From Rugalucina vietnamica (taxonomy: Eukaryota; Mollusca; Bivalvia; Lucinida; Lucinidae), in the NCBI GenBank assembly GCA_964017185.1, contig OZ024877.1, positions 8,898,201 through 8,962,200 on the forward strand: a DNA stretch of 64,000 bases. Direction: 5' to 3'. A model generated the notes under the pieces. The model was not told where the DNA came from, ran no database searches, and saw only the letters and a list, made by a program, of their open reading frames with translations. The first letter of the stretch is position 1. Each line of letters opens with the position of its first letter. Shown here in pieces: positions 24,650-36,196 of the stretch. Made by a program: the position numbers and the translations under genes.

Positions 24650-26335
24650 CCTGGAACGTGAAATTTTGAAAATTTCTTGGGCATTTCACAATAGAAATCT
24701 TCCGAAAACCTTTGTTTAGTATATAAACGACCTTGACATTATTGCATTACAAGAAACTAAACTTGATGAGTTGAATGTTGTTCATCTGGATCAGTATCAA
24801 TGCGTCTTTAAGCATAGAAAACAGAAAGTATTGAGAAAACCTGGCGGTTTAGCAGTTTTTGTTAGGGGAAAAACTCTACAAATAGTTTACTCATGTTGAA
24901 ACGGAGTGTGAATATGTATTGTGGTTTAAACTATCAAAGTGTCTCTTCAAGACAGAGGAGGATGTTATGTTTGGTATAGTGTATATTCCGCCTGCAAGTT
25001 CTGGTTATAATGTTGAAAGCATTCTAGAGCAATTTTACATTGAACTAGATGATTTCTCAAGATTGTACAAAAATTTAGTTTTGATGGGAGATTTTACCGC
25101 ACGTACATCGGCGATGACAGATATTACTGAAACTGATTCTGATATTTATAGCCACATTGATATAGATCCAGACGAAGTATTTAGCACAGATGGCGTAACT
25201 CTAAACAAAAGTCTGAAGATAAAATTAGCAATTAATACGGCAAAACTCTTTTAGATATATGTAAATATCATAATCTTCTTATTCTGAACGGTAGAGCTTT
25301 CAATGACAAAAATATTGGTAAGGCTACCTGTAAAAACTCATCAGTTGTTGACTATGTTATTTCATCATTAGCTTTTTAAAAACATTTTTCACATTTTACA
25401 ATCAAAGAGTTCTGTGAACTTTATTCTGATGCACATGCGTCACTTGAATTTTTTATAACTTTGAATTCTAAATGCGATATTGATAAAAATGTGTTTTCGA
25501 GCGAAGGTAAAATAAGGCCATGGGACGAAACCAAATATGCTGATTTCTTACAGAGCATAGATCAAAGTAAAATTGAGGAACTGAACAATAAGCTTGAACT
25601 TGACCAAGACCTAAATAAGGATAATATTAACGAAGTGATGGATAACATAAAATCAATCTTCGAAAGTGCAGCTGACAATACTTTTGGGCGATTCGGTGCC
25701 AAAAACGTTTCTAATACCACGAATAAGCAAATAATAAAGACCAAACAATGGTTTAATAGCGACTGCCGAACAGCAAGGCGTAATTATCACTCAATGAGGA
25801 AAGCATATAACTTAAACAAAAACACAGTTAATCGACAACGCTTGTCCGAAGCAAGTAAGGCATATAAAAAAACGATAGATAAAAGTATTGTAAAATATAT
25901 GAGGGATTTTAAGCAAACAATCAGGAGTATGCGTCAGAAATCACCAAAGGATTACTGGCGATATATCAATAGTTTGAACAAAAAATCTAACACGGCGGAC
26001 AAAGGTATAGAACAAATGTATGAACATTTCAAAGCAATCAATGAAATGAATGATAATGATGATAATGTACCTGATTCAGATTTCAACGCGTATTCTGATG
26101 ATACACACCTTAACTCCGAAATAACTGAAGCTGAAATTAGAAAAGCTATCAAGTCTCTTAAAAATAATAAAAGCCCCGGCGTTGATAATATTTTAAATGA
26201 GTACATAAAAAAGACCGAAACCTGTTCATTTCGATATACAAGAACATTTTTAATACCATTTTCAATACTGGTATCTTGCCAGACTCCTGGTTGAATGGCA
26301 TTATAATGCCGATTTATAAAAATAAAGGAAATAAA
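24650..26335 (+). pseudogene. Non-LTR retrotransposon (LINE) fragment: endonuclease plus start of RT
   Basis: Pieces of one LINE ORF2 follow in order but in broken frames. The APE-type endonuclease starts near 24652 (AWNV), with ALQETKL near 24750. The stretch 24919-25254 continues with VYIPPAS and GDFTART. The stretch 25461-26294 carries the linker between endonuclease and RT and the RT beginning KSPGVDNILNEYIK. A frameshift then leads to PDSWLNGIIMPIYKNKGNK at 26276-26334, where similarity stops. Frames are interrupted several times, so it is dead. The catalytic RT motifs (FADD region) are missing: the copy is truncated at the 3' side, which is unusual for target-primed LINE insertion and suggests later rearrangement. 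The clade is uncertain. Confidence 0.8.
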
Positions 26336-27966
26336 GTTTACAGTAATACAGTAATAGCGAGAATTTTATTTTTGCGAAGCAACGAATTCGCGAATTTTAG
26401 CAAAAAAAATAAGTTCTGGCGAAGATTTTCGAATTTACAGTTTATTGTTTTGCGAGGAAATATTACTTTAATTGCCAATAGAATGGATTTTATCTTCGTT
26501 TTCGCAAACAATAGCCTGAACCATTGCTTTTATTTGAATAAATGCCCTCCTAACATGTATAAATCTGAACAAATACCCTCCCAACATATGTGAATCTAAT
26601 CAAATACCCTCTAAACATGTATAAATTGTGAAACTTTTTCTCGATTTGCAACCTTCTGTCAAATTCTCCTTCGTTTAGATCGAGTGTCAACATCATCATC
26701 TTTTTGTATATAATTAGACCAATTCCCATGGTATCTAATCGAAAGCGAAGAGAAGTAATTACGGAGTTTGTCAGGTTTTGAAGGGCTTCTAATTGAATAT
26801 TACATTTCTATGACAAATGACGTAGAGCTGAGATGTTACTTGCAGGATAAAGGCCAACAAATAAAATGCAATTTAAAACATAATAAGGGTGTTGAGTGTA
26901 TTTACATCGAAAGCTAAACAAAATATAAAAGTTTGATCTTTTGGAAGCAGTACAAACGTTCAGGTCAATGTTACGATGACAAAGTGCAGTCACATCATTG
27001 AGTGTAATTTAGTGTATTATAATAAACTCATTAGTCAGCCTTCGGTTCGTGTAAGATAACAGTATAATATACTCATTTCTCAATGCTTTTACATGAATAC
27101 AGCACTATTTTATATATCAAAATCTACCCAGATTTAAAGACATTTCCGATCGATCTGTCTGCTTGAAAAGCGTCCTCAAGTGTTGGTAGGAACTTGTTGC
27201 CGGATCATAGCAAACTCGTCGTTATAGAATGACTCTTGAGTTGATCGTTGGTCACACAGTTATGTTATGTTCTGTCCTGCACTGATTGTCGTAATTCACC
27301 ATTACAATAACATCAATTTTTTACAGAAAACTAATGAAACGTCGCTCTGTAATAATTAGCGATAATAAACGACTAAAATTCACAGAATGATAAACTATTA
27401 GGCAGTTTAATTTGATGTTTGTGCAGCCCGACAACATGAAACATTTTATCTTTATGCTAAATTATGAATGTCCCGTGTTAAAATTAACTGTTTTGTCAAC
27501 AATACAGATAATAAAAAACCCTTATAGTTGACACAGGCTAGGCAAGACCATTCCATACAAATAATTTCGTACAATGTAGCCGAAGTATGTTCACATAATC
27601 ACATAATTTATAATGTAAAAGACGTATATTCGTATACCAATTGAGTGCCGAGATGTGAGCCAGAATCACTAAACCATGAAATGATACGGCATTTTGAGTG
27701 TCAGATAGATAACATTTGTTTATTATTCTATTCACCCTTCTCATATAGTCTGCATGAAAGATGCCCCTTCTACACACTAAAGTTCGAGAAATAATCTGAC
27801 ACCTGCATTGCAATGCCTGACTGTAACGTATTTTAAAGACACCCTTTCAAAATTAGCATTGTTAGTGACATTTTTTTTCAGTTGCGCATTCCAGTTTTTT
27901 TCCAAATATATGAGATTTTTCGATTACCATGTTCAATTGTCAGATGGAAAATTCCTATATTGTATA
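26336..27966. other. AT-rich stretch with a small tandem repeat
   Basis: Three degenerate units of about 30 bp, each with AAATACCCTCC.AACAT, lie at 26536-26632. Nothing else could be supported. Confidence 0.5.
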
Positions 27967-29640
27967 TACGAGGAGAAAGCAAAAAGTTCGAGGACTTTCT
28001 TAATAACTTAATAATTAACCATAATTATAATTGACGTCCAATTGTTTTCGTATTTTCACAAGTGTAATAATGGTCTATTGTCGACATTCATGTAAAATGT
28101 TATTTGTCGAATCTTATTTTTGATTGGTCAAATTACATCGACAAACACGTGGGTTTTGCTACCCCGGAGCACGCCGTAAAATCTCTGTTTACGTGTTTAT
28201 AAATATAAAAATATTTAAAAAAAATGTCATTTCTAAATCTCTTTAAATTATGGAAATATTGATAATGATGTAATTCGGCTTGAAATGTGAAATTGCAGTT
28301 CTCGCATTCGAAAGACAACGCTACAGCGACACTTTTTGAATGACAAATCTAAGCAAAAATTTAGTAAAAATGACGTTACTGGTAAATGGCGGAAACTTGC
28401 ACATCGATAAAATTTGTGCGAGACTTCCGAATAAAACCTACAGAAACGTCTGATTTATTACAAACAGCTAGAGACACATCAGAACTGAAGCATACAACAG
28501 TGTTGAGACACATCAGAACTGAAGCATACAACAGTGTTCAATGATGTGCAAAGTGTTAGTCACAACGAAATAGCTGTTAAAAACAACAAGTAAGCACAAA
28601 AATCTACACGAACAACTTTAACGTCATGGCATGCCCCGTATAACCTAACGTCTGTCGCAGAAATTGTCATAAAAGCTAATTTTTTCTAGCGATTTGCCTT
28701 AAACTTTCTACTGTAATCCATCACGGATGAGGAATAAATGAACCTCAACGCGACAAAATGTACCTTCGGACATTCTGACATTACTAGTAGAAAGCAGCAA
28801 AATGCGGAAAAATGATGAAATATATGTTTTAGAAACAACACTGCATTTGTAATCTTAGAAAAATGGGCTACCAAATGAATGAGTTTTAAAACATATTATT
28901 TTTCAATATGTGGAGTTATCTGCCCTTGTTTTAGCCCATAATACACATTATTTTTAATCATATATCGTTAAACGGTAACCATAGCAACCGCATCATCATA
29001 AAAATAGACAAAATAATTACGGCAGATTGCCTGTAAGGATAGTATGCTTCTATCTTAATAGGTTCTGGCCAGTGCATAAACACTTTTAAGCAAATGCATT
29101 GAGTTTTGTAAGCTCTACTGGCATGCAGAAATGCATTACGCAATTATGACGTCATTTTTCAGGACAATGGCGTCTGTAGGGTTCATATAGTAAATTGGTC
29201 ATAACTCACAAAATAACTTAAATAATCTGGTCAAATAAAGACTAATAGACTCTTGAAACATTAAACATTCAAAGTAACTTTGTTTTTCTTATGCTCAAAA
29301 AATTGTCCGAAGGTACATTTTCTCACGTTGTGGCCCAAATAATATGGAAATTTGCTTGAAGTCGAATGAGAAATTAATGTTTTTATAGGAACTTTTGACT
29401 CGGCCAGCGTATACAGAAAACCCGTTGGCAAATGACGTTAACGTCTTGGCGTGCTCCGGGTAGCGCTAACACGCATCAAACAAATTGCCATAGAAACGAC
29501 GTTTATCAAGCGATTTGTCTGAGACTTTCTATGCTTGTCTGTATTTAATTAATCGCAAACATACGGTAATTTCAGAGAAATCGCATATGTACTTTTGATT
29601 TTATTGACAATGTCCACGAATTTTTTGCTTTCCCCTCGTA
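27967..29640. mobile_element. Mariner-like non-autonomous element 3 (1.67 kb)
   Basis: The body is 27969-29638, flanked by TA. The left end is CGAGGAGAAAGCAAAAAGTT and the complement of the right end is CGAGGGGAAAGCAAAAAATT, then CG.GGAC. The interior holds three diverged direct copies of a segment with TAACGTC.TGGC.TGC.CCG (near 28140, 28620 and 29440) and a perfect short tandem duplication (CACATCAGAACTGAAGCATA and following bases) at about 28474-28538. No transposase is readable. Confidence 0.75.
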
Positions 29641-29952
29641 TATTGTACTAAATGGATTATTTAGCGACCCTCGTCCCAGTTTCATAAGCTAATTACACAA
29701 AATATTGTATTGCTAATTACACAAAACGTGTAAATACTCGTTACAAATGGTAATATCATAAATGTTGAAAATCATTTGCTTATATTTCATGCTTTTGAGG
29801 ACCATAGTTCTAAGTGGGTGTTACCAAGTTTCTAGGCCGTACAAAGTGCAAACATCTCTCATTTGGATCAGAAAAGACTGTTCTTAAGATAGACTATGTC
29901 TGCATAATTCCATAGTGGGGGGATCAGGACCTTTTTCAACCAGAAGTCTATT

Positions 29953-30064
29953 TTGTACGTTTTCATATTCTTATTTAAGTTCGGGTAACTGAGTGGCCGC
30001 CTATCGGGAAATATCTGCTCACACGGCTTACGATATGTTTTCTAAGTGTAAGTTCCTTTTCTAG
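29953..30064 (+). mobile_element. Family X retroelement, internal fragment (copy 7)
   Basis: Matches the sense-strand blocks GTACGTTTTCATATTCTTAT, GGTAACTGAGTGGCCGCCTA and CTCACACGGCTTACGATATG. Both ends of the family are missing here. Confidence 0.75.
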
Positions 30065-30162
30065 GAAACTTTACCGCATGTGCTTGATATTGTTCAAGAG
30101 TTTAGCCTTTAGTCCCAGTCGAAAGCAAGGACCGAGGGGTTCGTTGCCATAGAATGCAAGCT

Positions 30163-31350
30163 TTTTAGCTCACCTGAGCCGTCGTCCGTCGTCGTCGTCG
30201 TCCGTACACAATTTAAAAGATCTTCTCCTCTGAAACCGCTTGGCCAATCAAAGCCAAACTTCATGTGGAGCATCCTCAGGAAGGGCGAACGAAAATTTAT
30301 ATCAATGGTCCAGGTCACATGACCAAGATGGCCGCCATGGCTATAAATAGCAAAAACCTTTAAAAATCTTCTTCTTCAGAACCAGAAGGCCTATGATTTT
30401 AAAACTTGGTATGAAGCATCTGGAAAAGGAGCTGTACAAAGTTTATATAAATCATGACTCTGGGATGACTTTGAACTATTTTACGGCAAGGTCAACTTAG
30501 GTCGCCCATGCATTTGAATGGGAAAAAATAGGAAAATGTCATGTAATGGCAGAAAACTTGCTAGGAATGAGCAAATGGACAGAAGATTTATGCCTATGAA
30601 AATATTTTAGGCACAGGGGTTGTCTGCCCCTGCCCCGGATCTATATACATGTAGATGACCATAATATTCAAACAGCTTTTTCTCAGAAACTGCTTAGCCA
30701 ATCAAAGCCAAACTTTATGTGGAACATCCTTAGGAAGAGGAAATGAAAGCTTATGTAAATGGTCAAGGTCATATGACCAAGTTGGCCGCCATGGCTGTAA
30801 ATAGCAATTTTTATTTTTAAATCTTCTTCTTCAGACATCATGACACTGGGATGACCTTGACCTATTTCACGGCAAGGTCAACTTAGATCGCCCATGCATT
30901 TGAATGGAGAAAATTGTTAAAATGTCATTTGAAGGACAAAACTTGCAGTTAATTGGCAAATGGACTGAATTTTTATGATTTGAAAAAGACTTGACTCCAG
31001 GAGTTATTTTGACCTTGCTCTAGGGTTATATATTCTAGTCTAACAAGTTTATTGGTACATGTATATGTATACATCATGACACTGGGATGACCTTGACCTA
31101 TTTCACGGCAAGGGCAACTTAGATCGCCCATGCATTTGAATGGAGAAAATTGTTAAAATGTCATTTGAAGGACAAAACTTGCAGTTAATTGGCAAATGGA
31201 CTGAATTTTTATGATTTGAAAAAGACTTGACTCCAGGAGTTATTTTGACCTTGCTCTAGGGTTATATATTCTAGTCTAACAAGTTTATTGGTACATGTAT
31301 ATATCTCAGGTCTCAGGTGAGCGTTTACAGGGCCATTGGTCCTCTGGTTC
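30163..31350. mobile_element. TIR element with AGCTCACCTGAG ends
   Basis: The left terminus AGCTCACCTGAG (30167-30178) is complementary to CTCAGGTGAGC near 31312-31322. After the left end comes a GTCGTCGTCCGTC-type run. The interior contains blocks such as CTGAAACCGCTTGGCCAATC, ACCAAGATGGCCGCCATGGC and GGATGACCTTGACCTATTTC. Repeats with these ends and GACCTTGACC words are common in mollusc genomes (general knowledge, not checked). A 236-bp segment is duplicated in tandem (30835-31070 and 31071-31306). No ORF. Confidence 0.7.
30835..31306 (+). repeat. 236-bp nearly identical tandem duplication
   Basis: Both units start ACATCATGACACTGGGATGA and end ATTGGTACATGTATAT. The only difference I noticed is AAGGTCAAC in the first against AAGGGCAAC in the second, so the duplication is recent compared with the element. 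Confidence 0.9.
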
Positions 31351-32267
31351 TGCAGAGCATCTATGACTCAAAGTATCAAATAGAATGTGGTCTGTTAGGT
31401 GGTTGTCAATATATATGTAGACTACTGGGGAAAAAAGCAATGAAATACGTACATTCCTTGACAGTATGTATGTTAGATGTATGAATGCTTTCTGGTTAGT
31501 ACAGTCGAGCTAAAATTATTAAGACTACATTTAACAATAAATAATATTCTTTAATGATTCCGTAATTTGCAATAAACAACTATCAAGTGCAATATTTTGT
31601 CAAATGCACACGGGTGAAGTATAACTGGACACGATAGTCAAGGAAAAGGTTGGTTAAAGCTTAAAAACTTAAAATGCTTATTTTTTTACTACCTTCTATT
31701 TTGTATTTTATTTTTATGATTGCTATTTTAACGTGCGAGCTTTGCTACTACGCTGAGGGTGTTCAAACGCTACTACATAGGTTATGTTTCCTAAAACAGA
31801 AGTGTTCATAACTAACCGTAGTCATTTATTCTTACCATAATTACGAAAACATGCCCATGCAATATACAGAAAATGTTTTGGTTGTAAAAAATGGAAATTT
31901 TCACTAGAAAAAGTTTGATTTTTCTTATTTTTTCCAGTACGAAGGACAGAAGAGCCACTTCCTTGTTTAAAGCATCATCAAGTTTGTGCAATACCCACCA
32001 ATTCAGCGTTTAAGTTAACCAGTCTTGACCAGCTACATGTACCAGAAATGTTTCTAAAACGTTTGGCTGGCTATCGTCGCGTAGCGTTCTAGAAAATAAA
32101 GAAATTGAAGGTGTAACGTTTGTAATCCCGTGATTACATGTGCCGCGATTCCTTTTTGGCGCTTCAAATTAAGCGCTAATGACATCCTTTACACGTGTAT
32201 ATCCACATGGTAACACAAAATTAATATACGGTTTAATACGATTTATAGAATACCTAAAGGTTCTAAA
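31351..32267. other. Stretch upstream of a possible exon; partial hairpin MITE
   Basis: 31838-31937 matches the left end of hairpin MITE family H (ATTACGAAAACATGCCCATG and following) but stops before the central hairpin. The rest shows no recognisable element. No clear TATA box or initiator could be tied to the downstream exon. Confidence 0.5.
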
Positions 32268-32471
32268 ATGGTGAAATCTTCGAAACTTGGAACAATGACT
32301 GCCCGGGTCACTTCGGAGGCGACGAAAAACAACTTCGCCACTACAAATGTTGGACAGATGACCACTAAGTTTCTCTCGGTCGCGCTGAAAATTATGGTAG
32401 GGCTGTGTATTGGTGAGATGGTTATGATTACAGTGGTTGCCGGGACCTTAGGGTTCTATGTAAACAAAAAC
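32268..32471 (+). CDS. Possible 5' exon of a membrane protein (68 codons)
   Basis: An ATG at 32268 opens a frame of 68 codons ending at AAAAAC followed by GTAAGTATA, a near-consensus splice donor at 32472. The encoded segment has a polar N-terminus rich in Lys, Thr and Ala, then a hydrophobic stretch of about 28 residues (roughly residues 36-64) consistent with a signal-anchor or transmembrane helix. The frame continues past the donor to 32645, but composition changes there. If this is a host gene, the following intron would contain the 6.6-kb LINE palindrome. No second exon was identified and no homology was recognised; this is an inference from one ATG, one hydrophobic segment and one donor. 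Confidence 0.3.
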
Positions 32472-32730
32472 GTAAGTATATTGTGTTGGGTTCAGGTGGG
32501 CATGGTTGTTATTTACGCCTCCGGCAACAAATGTACAGTTGGGCAGGGAGTGACCGCTTCATCATGCAAACGACTTGACCAAAGCTCTGACTGGAACGTA
32601 AAGCAACAATTCCAAAAACAAAAACAAACAACATTTAGGCAATGATAAAGTCAAGGACATAAAAATGTACATTAAACCAAAACAAAAATACGGCCTTGAA
32701 ACGACGGTCAATAATATTAAATTTTCCGAG

Positions 32731-33180
32731 GTTGGAAAAAGTGAATTAACAGTCAGGTACTTTTACTAAGAAAACATATCGTAAGCCGAGTGAGCAGATA
32801 TTTCCTAAAAGACGGCCACTCAGTTACCCAAACTTAACTAAAAACACGAAAACGTACATACGATACAATACCAAAGCATAAAATAATTAGAACCACCAAA
32901 GACGTATCGCTTGGAACGATCAGTAAAAATTACTGGCGGGCTTATAATAGTTTTACAGGATCCTTACCTCGCCCTCAGCTTTTGCTGTGGTTCCCAACAT
33001 TTAGTTTGTTGTTCGGTCCTCGTGGTGAATATCTACCTCTCCAATGAACCATCAAGGTAAGTAAGTATAGTAAGTATAAGTACCTAATTGTCAATCTATT
33101 ATTTTCCCACCCCGGTTTTGGAGTGGGAAGTTGTTTTCTTATTGCGTCATTGTCTGTTCATTGCCTAACTTTACCTTTTC
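32731..33180. mobile_element. Family X pieces inside the left arm (copy 8)
   Basis: From 32731 to about 33055 the family X blocks run antisense (CGTAAGCCGAGTGAGCAG, AAATTACTGGCGGGCTTATA, GGTCCTCGTGGTGAAT). From about 33075 to 33180 the terminal block runs in sense (TTTTCCCACCCCGGTTTTGG to GCCTAACTTTACCTTTT). The two oppositely oriented pieces lie back to back just upstream of ORF1. They are present in both arms, so they predate the palindrome. Confidence 0.8.
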
Positions 33181-33460
33181 TAACAAGTTTTCTTAACAGA
33201 TCTGCTTACACTAAACACAAAATACACCCATTAAAATCATTGATGTTTGAATTTGTCGTCCATCACCTGTAACAGACTGTCGTCCACAGTCACAGAAATC
33301 TACGTATGCACACGTTGCGAAAGGTCAGACCTCCACGCCAGCGAAAGAACAGCCATTAATAGAAGTCAATCAACGTGCTCTGAACTCCTGCTACATCGAT
33401 GAAGGTTATGACGACCAGTCGGGAACCAGTACTCCATCTTCTCAAACAATTCCGAAAACA

Positions 33461-34351
33461 TTGTTCACCCCCGATAACCGTAGCGGTGTCCACCAACCGA
33501 CTACACCAACAACGAGACAGCCAGCACATCACGTGACGACGCCACAGCCAGTACCGGTGCGAGTAACGAATAGAAGCCAGCCACAGCCACGGCAGCGCGC
33601 GCAACAACATGGTATTTTAAACAGAAACAGACAGAACAGATCCAGGACGTTACTAATTGGTGACTCTATATTAAAAGGCATAAACAGTCGGGGATTGAAA
33701 ACGGATGTTAAGATTTGTTCGAGAAGCGGGGCGTCTATTAACGACATGCTGAATGAGATATCCATTTATGATATGAACTCTTTCGCAAATATAATCATTT
33801 GTATCGGAGGAAATGACTGTTCCCGTGGCATGGATGCAAAATCTTTCGAGGATAAATATGATCAGCTCATCGGTATAATCAGAAGTAAAAACACGGACTG
33901 TAACATATATATTAGTAAAATTGTACCACGAGGAGATACCGACGTTTCGGCTTTTAACCGTTCGATCACGTGCGTTGTAGACCACTGGGAAGCACTTCGA
34001 GTGAAGTGTATTGATGGCTCCTATGACTTGTTCTTTGGGCAAAATCAGCTGCCCTCGACCCGATATTTCACTGAGGACGGGATCCATCTTTCATATTCTG
34101 GTACGAAGAGGCTGTTGGACGCCTGGAATAGACACGTACCTATCGTAGAAGATTTCGGGTTTTGCGTGTTTAAATCCAAGTACCAGAAAACATCTAGACC
34201 GGAAGGCAGTACCGGCAATTATCACCATAACAGATCTACATATAGACGTTCTCGCCAGGGTTACCAGGGACAACGACGGGGCAACACGCGCCGATGTTAC
34301 GGATGTTCTATGCCAGGACATATCTTAGAGGAATGCTGGCATACGCAATAG
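33461..34351 (+). CDS. LINE ORF1: SGNH-hydrolase domain plus CCHC zinc knuckle (left arm)
   Basis: This encodes a basic, Pro/Gln/Arg-rich N-terminus, then an SGNH/GDSL-type domain. Counting from position 33461 as residue 1, the nucleophile motif GDSI is at 67-70, GGND at 116-119, and the Asp/His motif DGIH at 206-209, so the catalytic Ser, Asn, Asp and His are all present. Near the C-terminus is a perfect CX2CX4HX4C knuckle (C279, C282, H287, C292) in an Arg-rich context, likely for nucleic-acid binding. Esterase-type ORF1 proteins are known from CR1-group LINEs. The frame is open upstream to 33251 without an ATG, so the true start may lie in a lost 5' region or be non-AUG. It ends at TAG (34349-34351), and ORF2 continues in the same frame. 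Confidence 0.85.
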   Translation: MFTPDNRSGVHQPTTPTTRQPAHHVTTPQPVPVRVTNRSQPQPRQRAQQHGILNRNRQNRSRTLLIGDSILKGINSRGLKTDVKICSRSGASINDMLNEISIYDMNSFANIIICIGGNDCSRGMDAKSFEDKYDQLIGIIRSKNTDCNIYISKIVPRGDTDVSAFNRSITCVVDHWEALRVKCIDGSYDLFFGQNQLPSTRYFTEDGIHLSYSGTKRLLDAWNRHVPIVEDFGFCVFKSKYQKTSRPEGSTGNYHHNRSTYRRSRQGYQGQRRGNTRRCYGCSMPGHILEECWHTQ

Positions 34352-34393
34352 GACATTGGCACAATAGCCACTGATATACAGAACGATTTTAAT

Positions 34394-36196
34394 TTGTTAC
34401 ATGATACCAATCCGTTTGAACTTTTAAATCATTTGTGTACTACATGTAATTTACATCAGTGTTTTTGTTCTGAAAACAATTTAGGGATCGTCAAAGTAAG
34501 TCAAGACTGTGAACTATCGAGTATTTCTGAATTGAACAGCAGTGTGTACGATCATGTTATTGTACCGAATATCACAGAATATGAGCAAAGTTTACACTCA
34601 ATCGTATATGAACAATCCAGTCCCTGCACGGTACACACTGTTTCATTACATTCAACTAATGATCAACATTGCCACCCTGTTAACTTGAATTTATGCAGTA
34701 AAGGGATAAATATGGGCCATCTTAATATCCAAGGTATTTGTGGCGAAAAACTTGGAAAATTTTCTGAACTACAAGCTTTGTTAACCTCGCCAGAAAACTA
34801 TAATTTACATGTTTTTGGCCTAAGTGAAACGAAATTGAAGGCTCATAAACTAAACAGTGTTTTCCAAATTAATGGGTTTCAAACTCCTTTTCGTAAGGAT
34901 AATTGTAGTAATGGTGGCGGAGGTTTAATTGTTTATGTACGAAATAGTATAAATGCCAGACGAAGAGAAGACTTAGAAACAAATGATATTCCGTGTTTAA
35001 TGTTAGAAATTTCATCAACAAATAGTAGGCCATTTTTGGTTGGTAATATGTATAGACCACCCAACGCAACTGTTGATTTTAATGATAGGTTTGAGGATTT
35101 CATAGATGTGATTAACCAAGAAGATAAAGAACTATTTCTTCTTGGCGATTTTAATAAAAACTTGTTAAATGAAATTATTGATAGGAATTGGGGCAATTTT
35201 ACGACCTCTCTGGGTCTATCACAGCTTGTTAGCGAACCTACACGTGTAACAAAAGATTCCGCAACACTAATCGATCATATCTATACTAATTCTGAGGAGA
35301 ATATTCAATGTGTTAATGTGAAAAAACTTTGTTTAAGTGATCATTATGCTGTCTTTTGTAATAGAAAATGTTATTCCGTCGTTGGTAAAAATGCACACCA
35401 AGTCATAAATTACAGATCTTTTAAGAATTTTGACGAAGCAAATTTTCTGATTGATTTAAGTCTTGTTCCTTGGGAAATGATTCAAAGTTTTGACACAGTA
35501 GATGATATGGTCTCTGTCTGGAATACTCTATTTTTAGAAACACTCAATAAGCATGCTCCTGTGAAAAGTCACAGAATAAAAAAGAAACACCAACCTGATT
35601 GGTTAACGCCTGAAATATTAGATGCAATGAAAGAACGAAATAAATATAAAATAAATGGTAACATTGAGATGTATAAAATATTAAGAAATACAGTATCACG
35701 TTTAATTGAAAAATCTAAAAAAGAATCATATCAAACCAAGATTGAAGACGGACAAACTGACCCTAAAACAATATGGAAACTTTTTAAGGAACTTGGAGCC
35801 AATCGTAAAGGTGGTAATGATGGTCCAAATTTAAATATTAATGTAGGTGATCGTGTAGTAACGGACGAAAGTGATATGACAGAAGTGTTTAACTCATATT
35901 TTGTCAATGTTGCTTCAAACCTAAAGGAGCCAATTGTGCCATTAAATTTCGAGGTTCTAAATGAATACGTCAATTCGAAAATCCCAAATGATACAGAATT
36001 TATAATTACCCCGACAAATGATACTTATGTAAGGAATTTTCTTTCCCTGTTAAATACTAACAAATCCACCGGAATTGATAATATTGGACCAAAAATGAAG
36101 GTTATGCTTGGTGTTATAACATTAGCTGAAAGTTTCAAGATTTTTGGTCCAATATTATCAATTCCTTTGGCTCCTTTAGGTTTGAAGCAACATTGA
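34394..36196 (+). pseudogene. LINE ORF2, 3'-truncated: AP-endonuclease and start of RT (left arm)
   Basis: Same frame as ORF1 and open from directly after its TAG; there is no early ATG. Residues numbered from 34394: Cys-rich N-terminus (CTTCNLHQCFC, 15-25), then an APE-type endonuclease from about 107 to 330 with the Asn of NIQG at 111, SETKL at 144, YRPP at 220, GDFN at 251 and SDH at 315. A basic linker follows, and the first RT motif, KSTGIDNIGPK, near residue 561. After GPK the frame runs over the palindrome junction into reverse-complemented sequence and stops at 36196, so the last roughly 35 residues are not native. The palm with its catalytic aspartates is missing, so this copy cannot retrotranspose. 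Confidence 0.85.

Noticed and set aside
33529-34321. Open frames antisense to LINE ORF1 (and their mirror images at 37772-38564)
   Set aside because: They are shadows of the strong ORF1 coding signal on the other strand.
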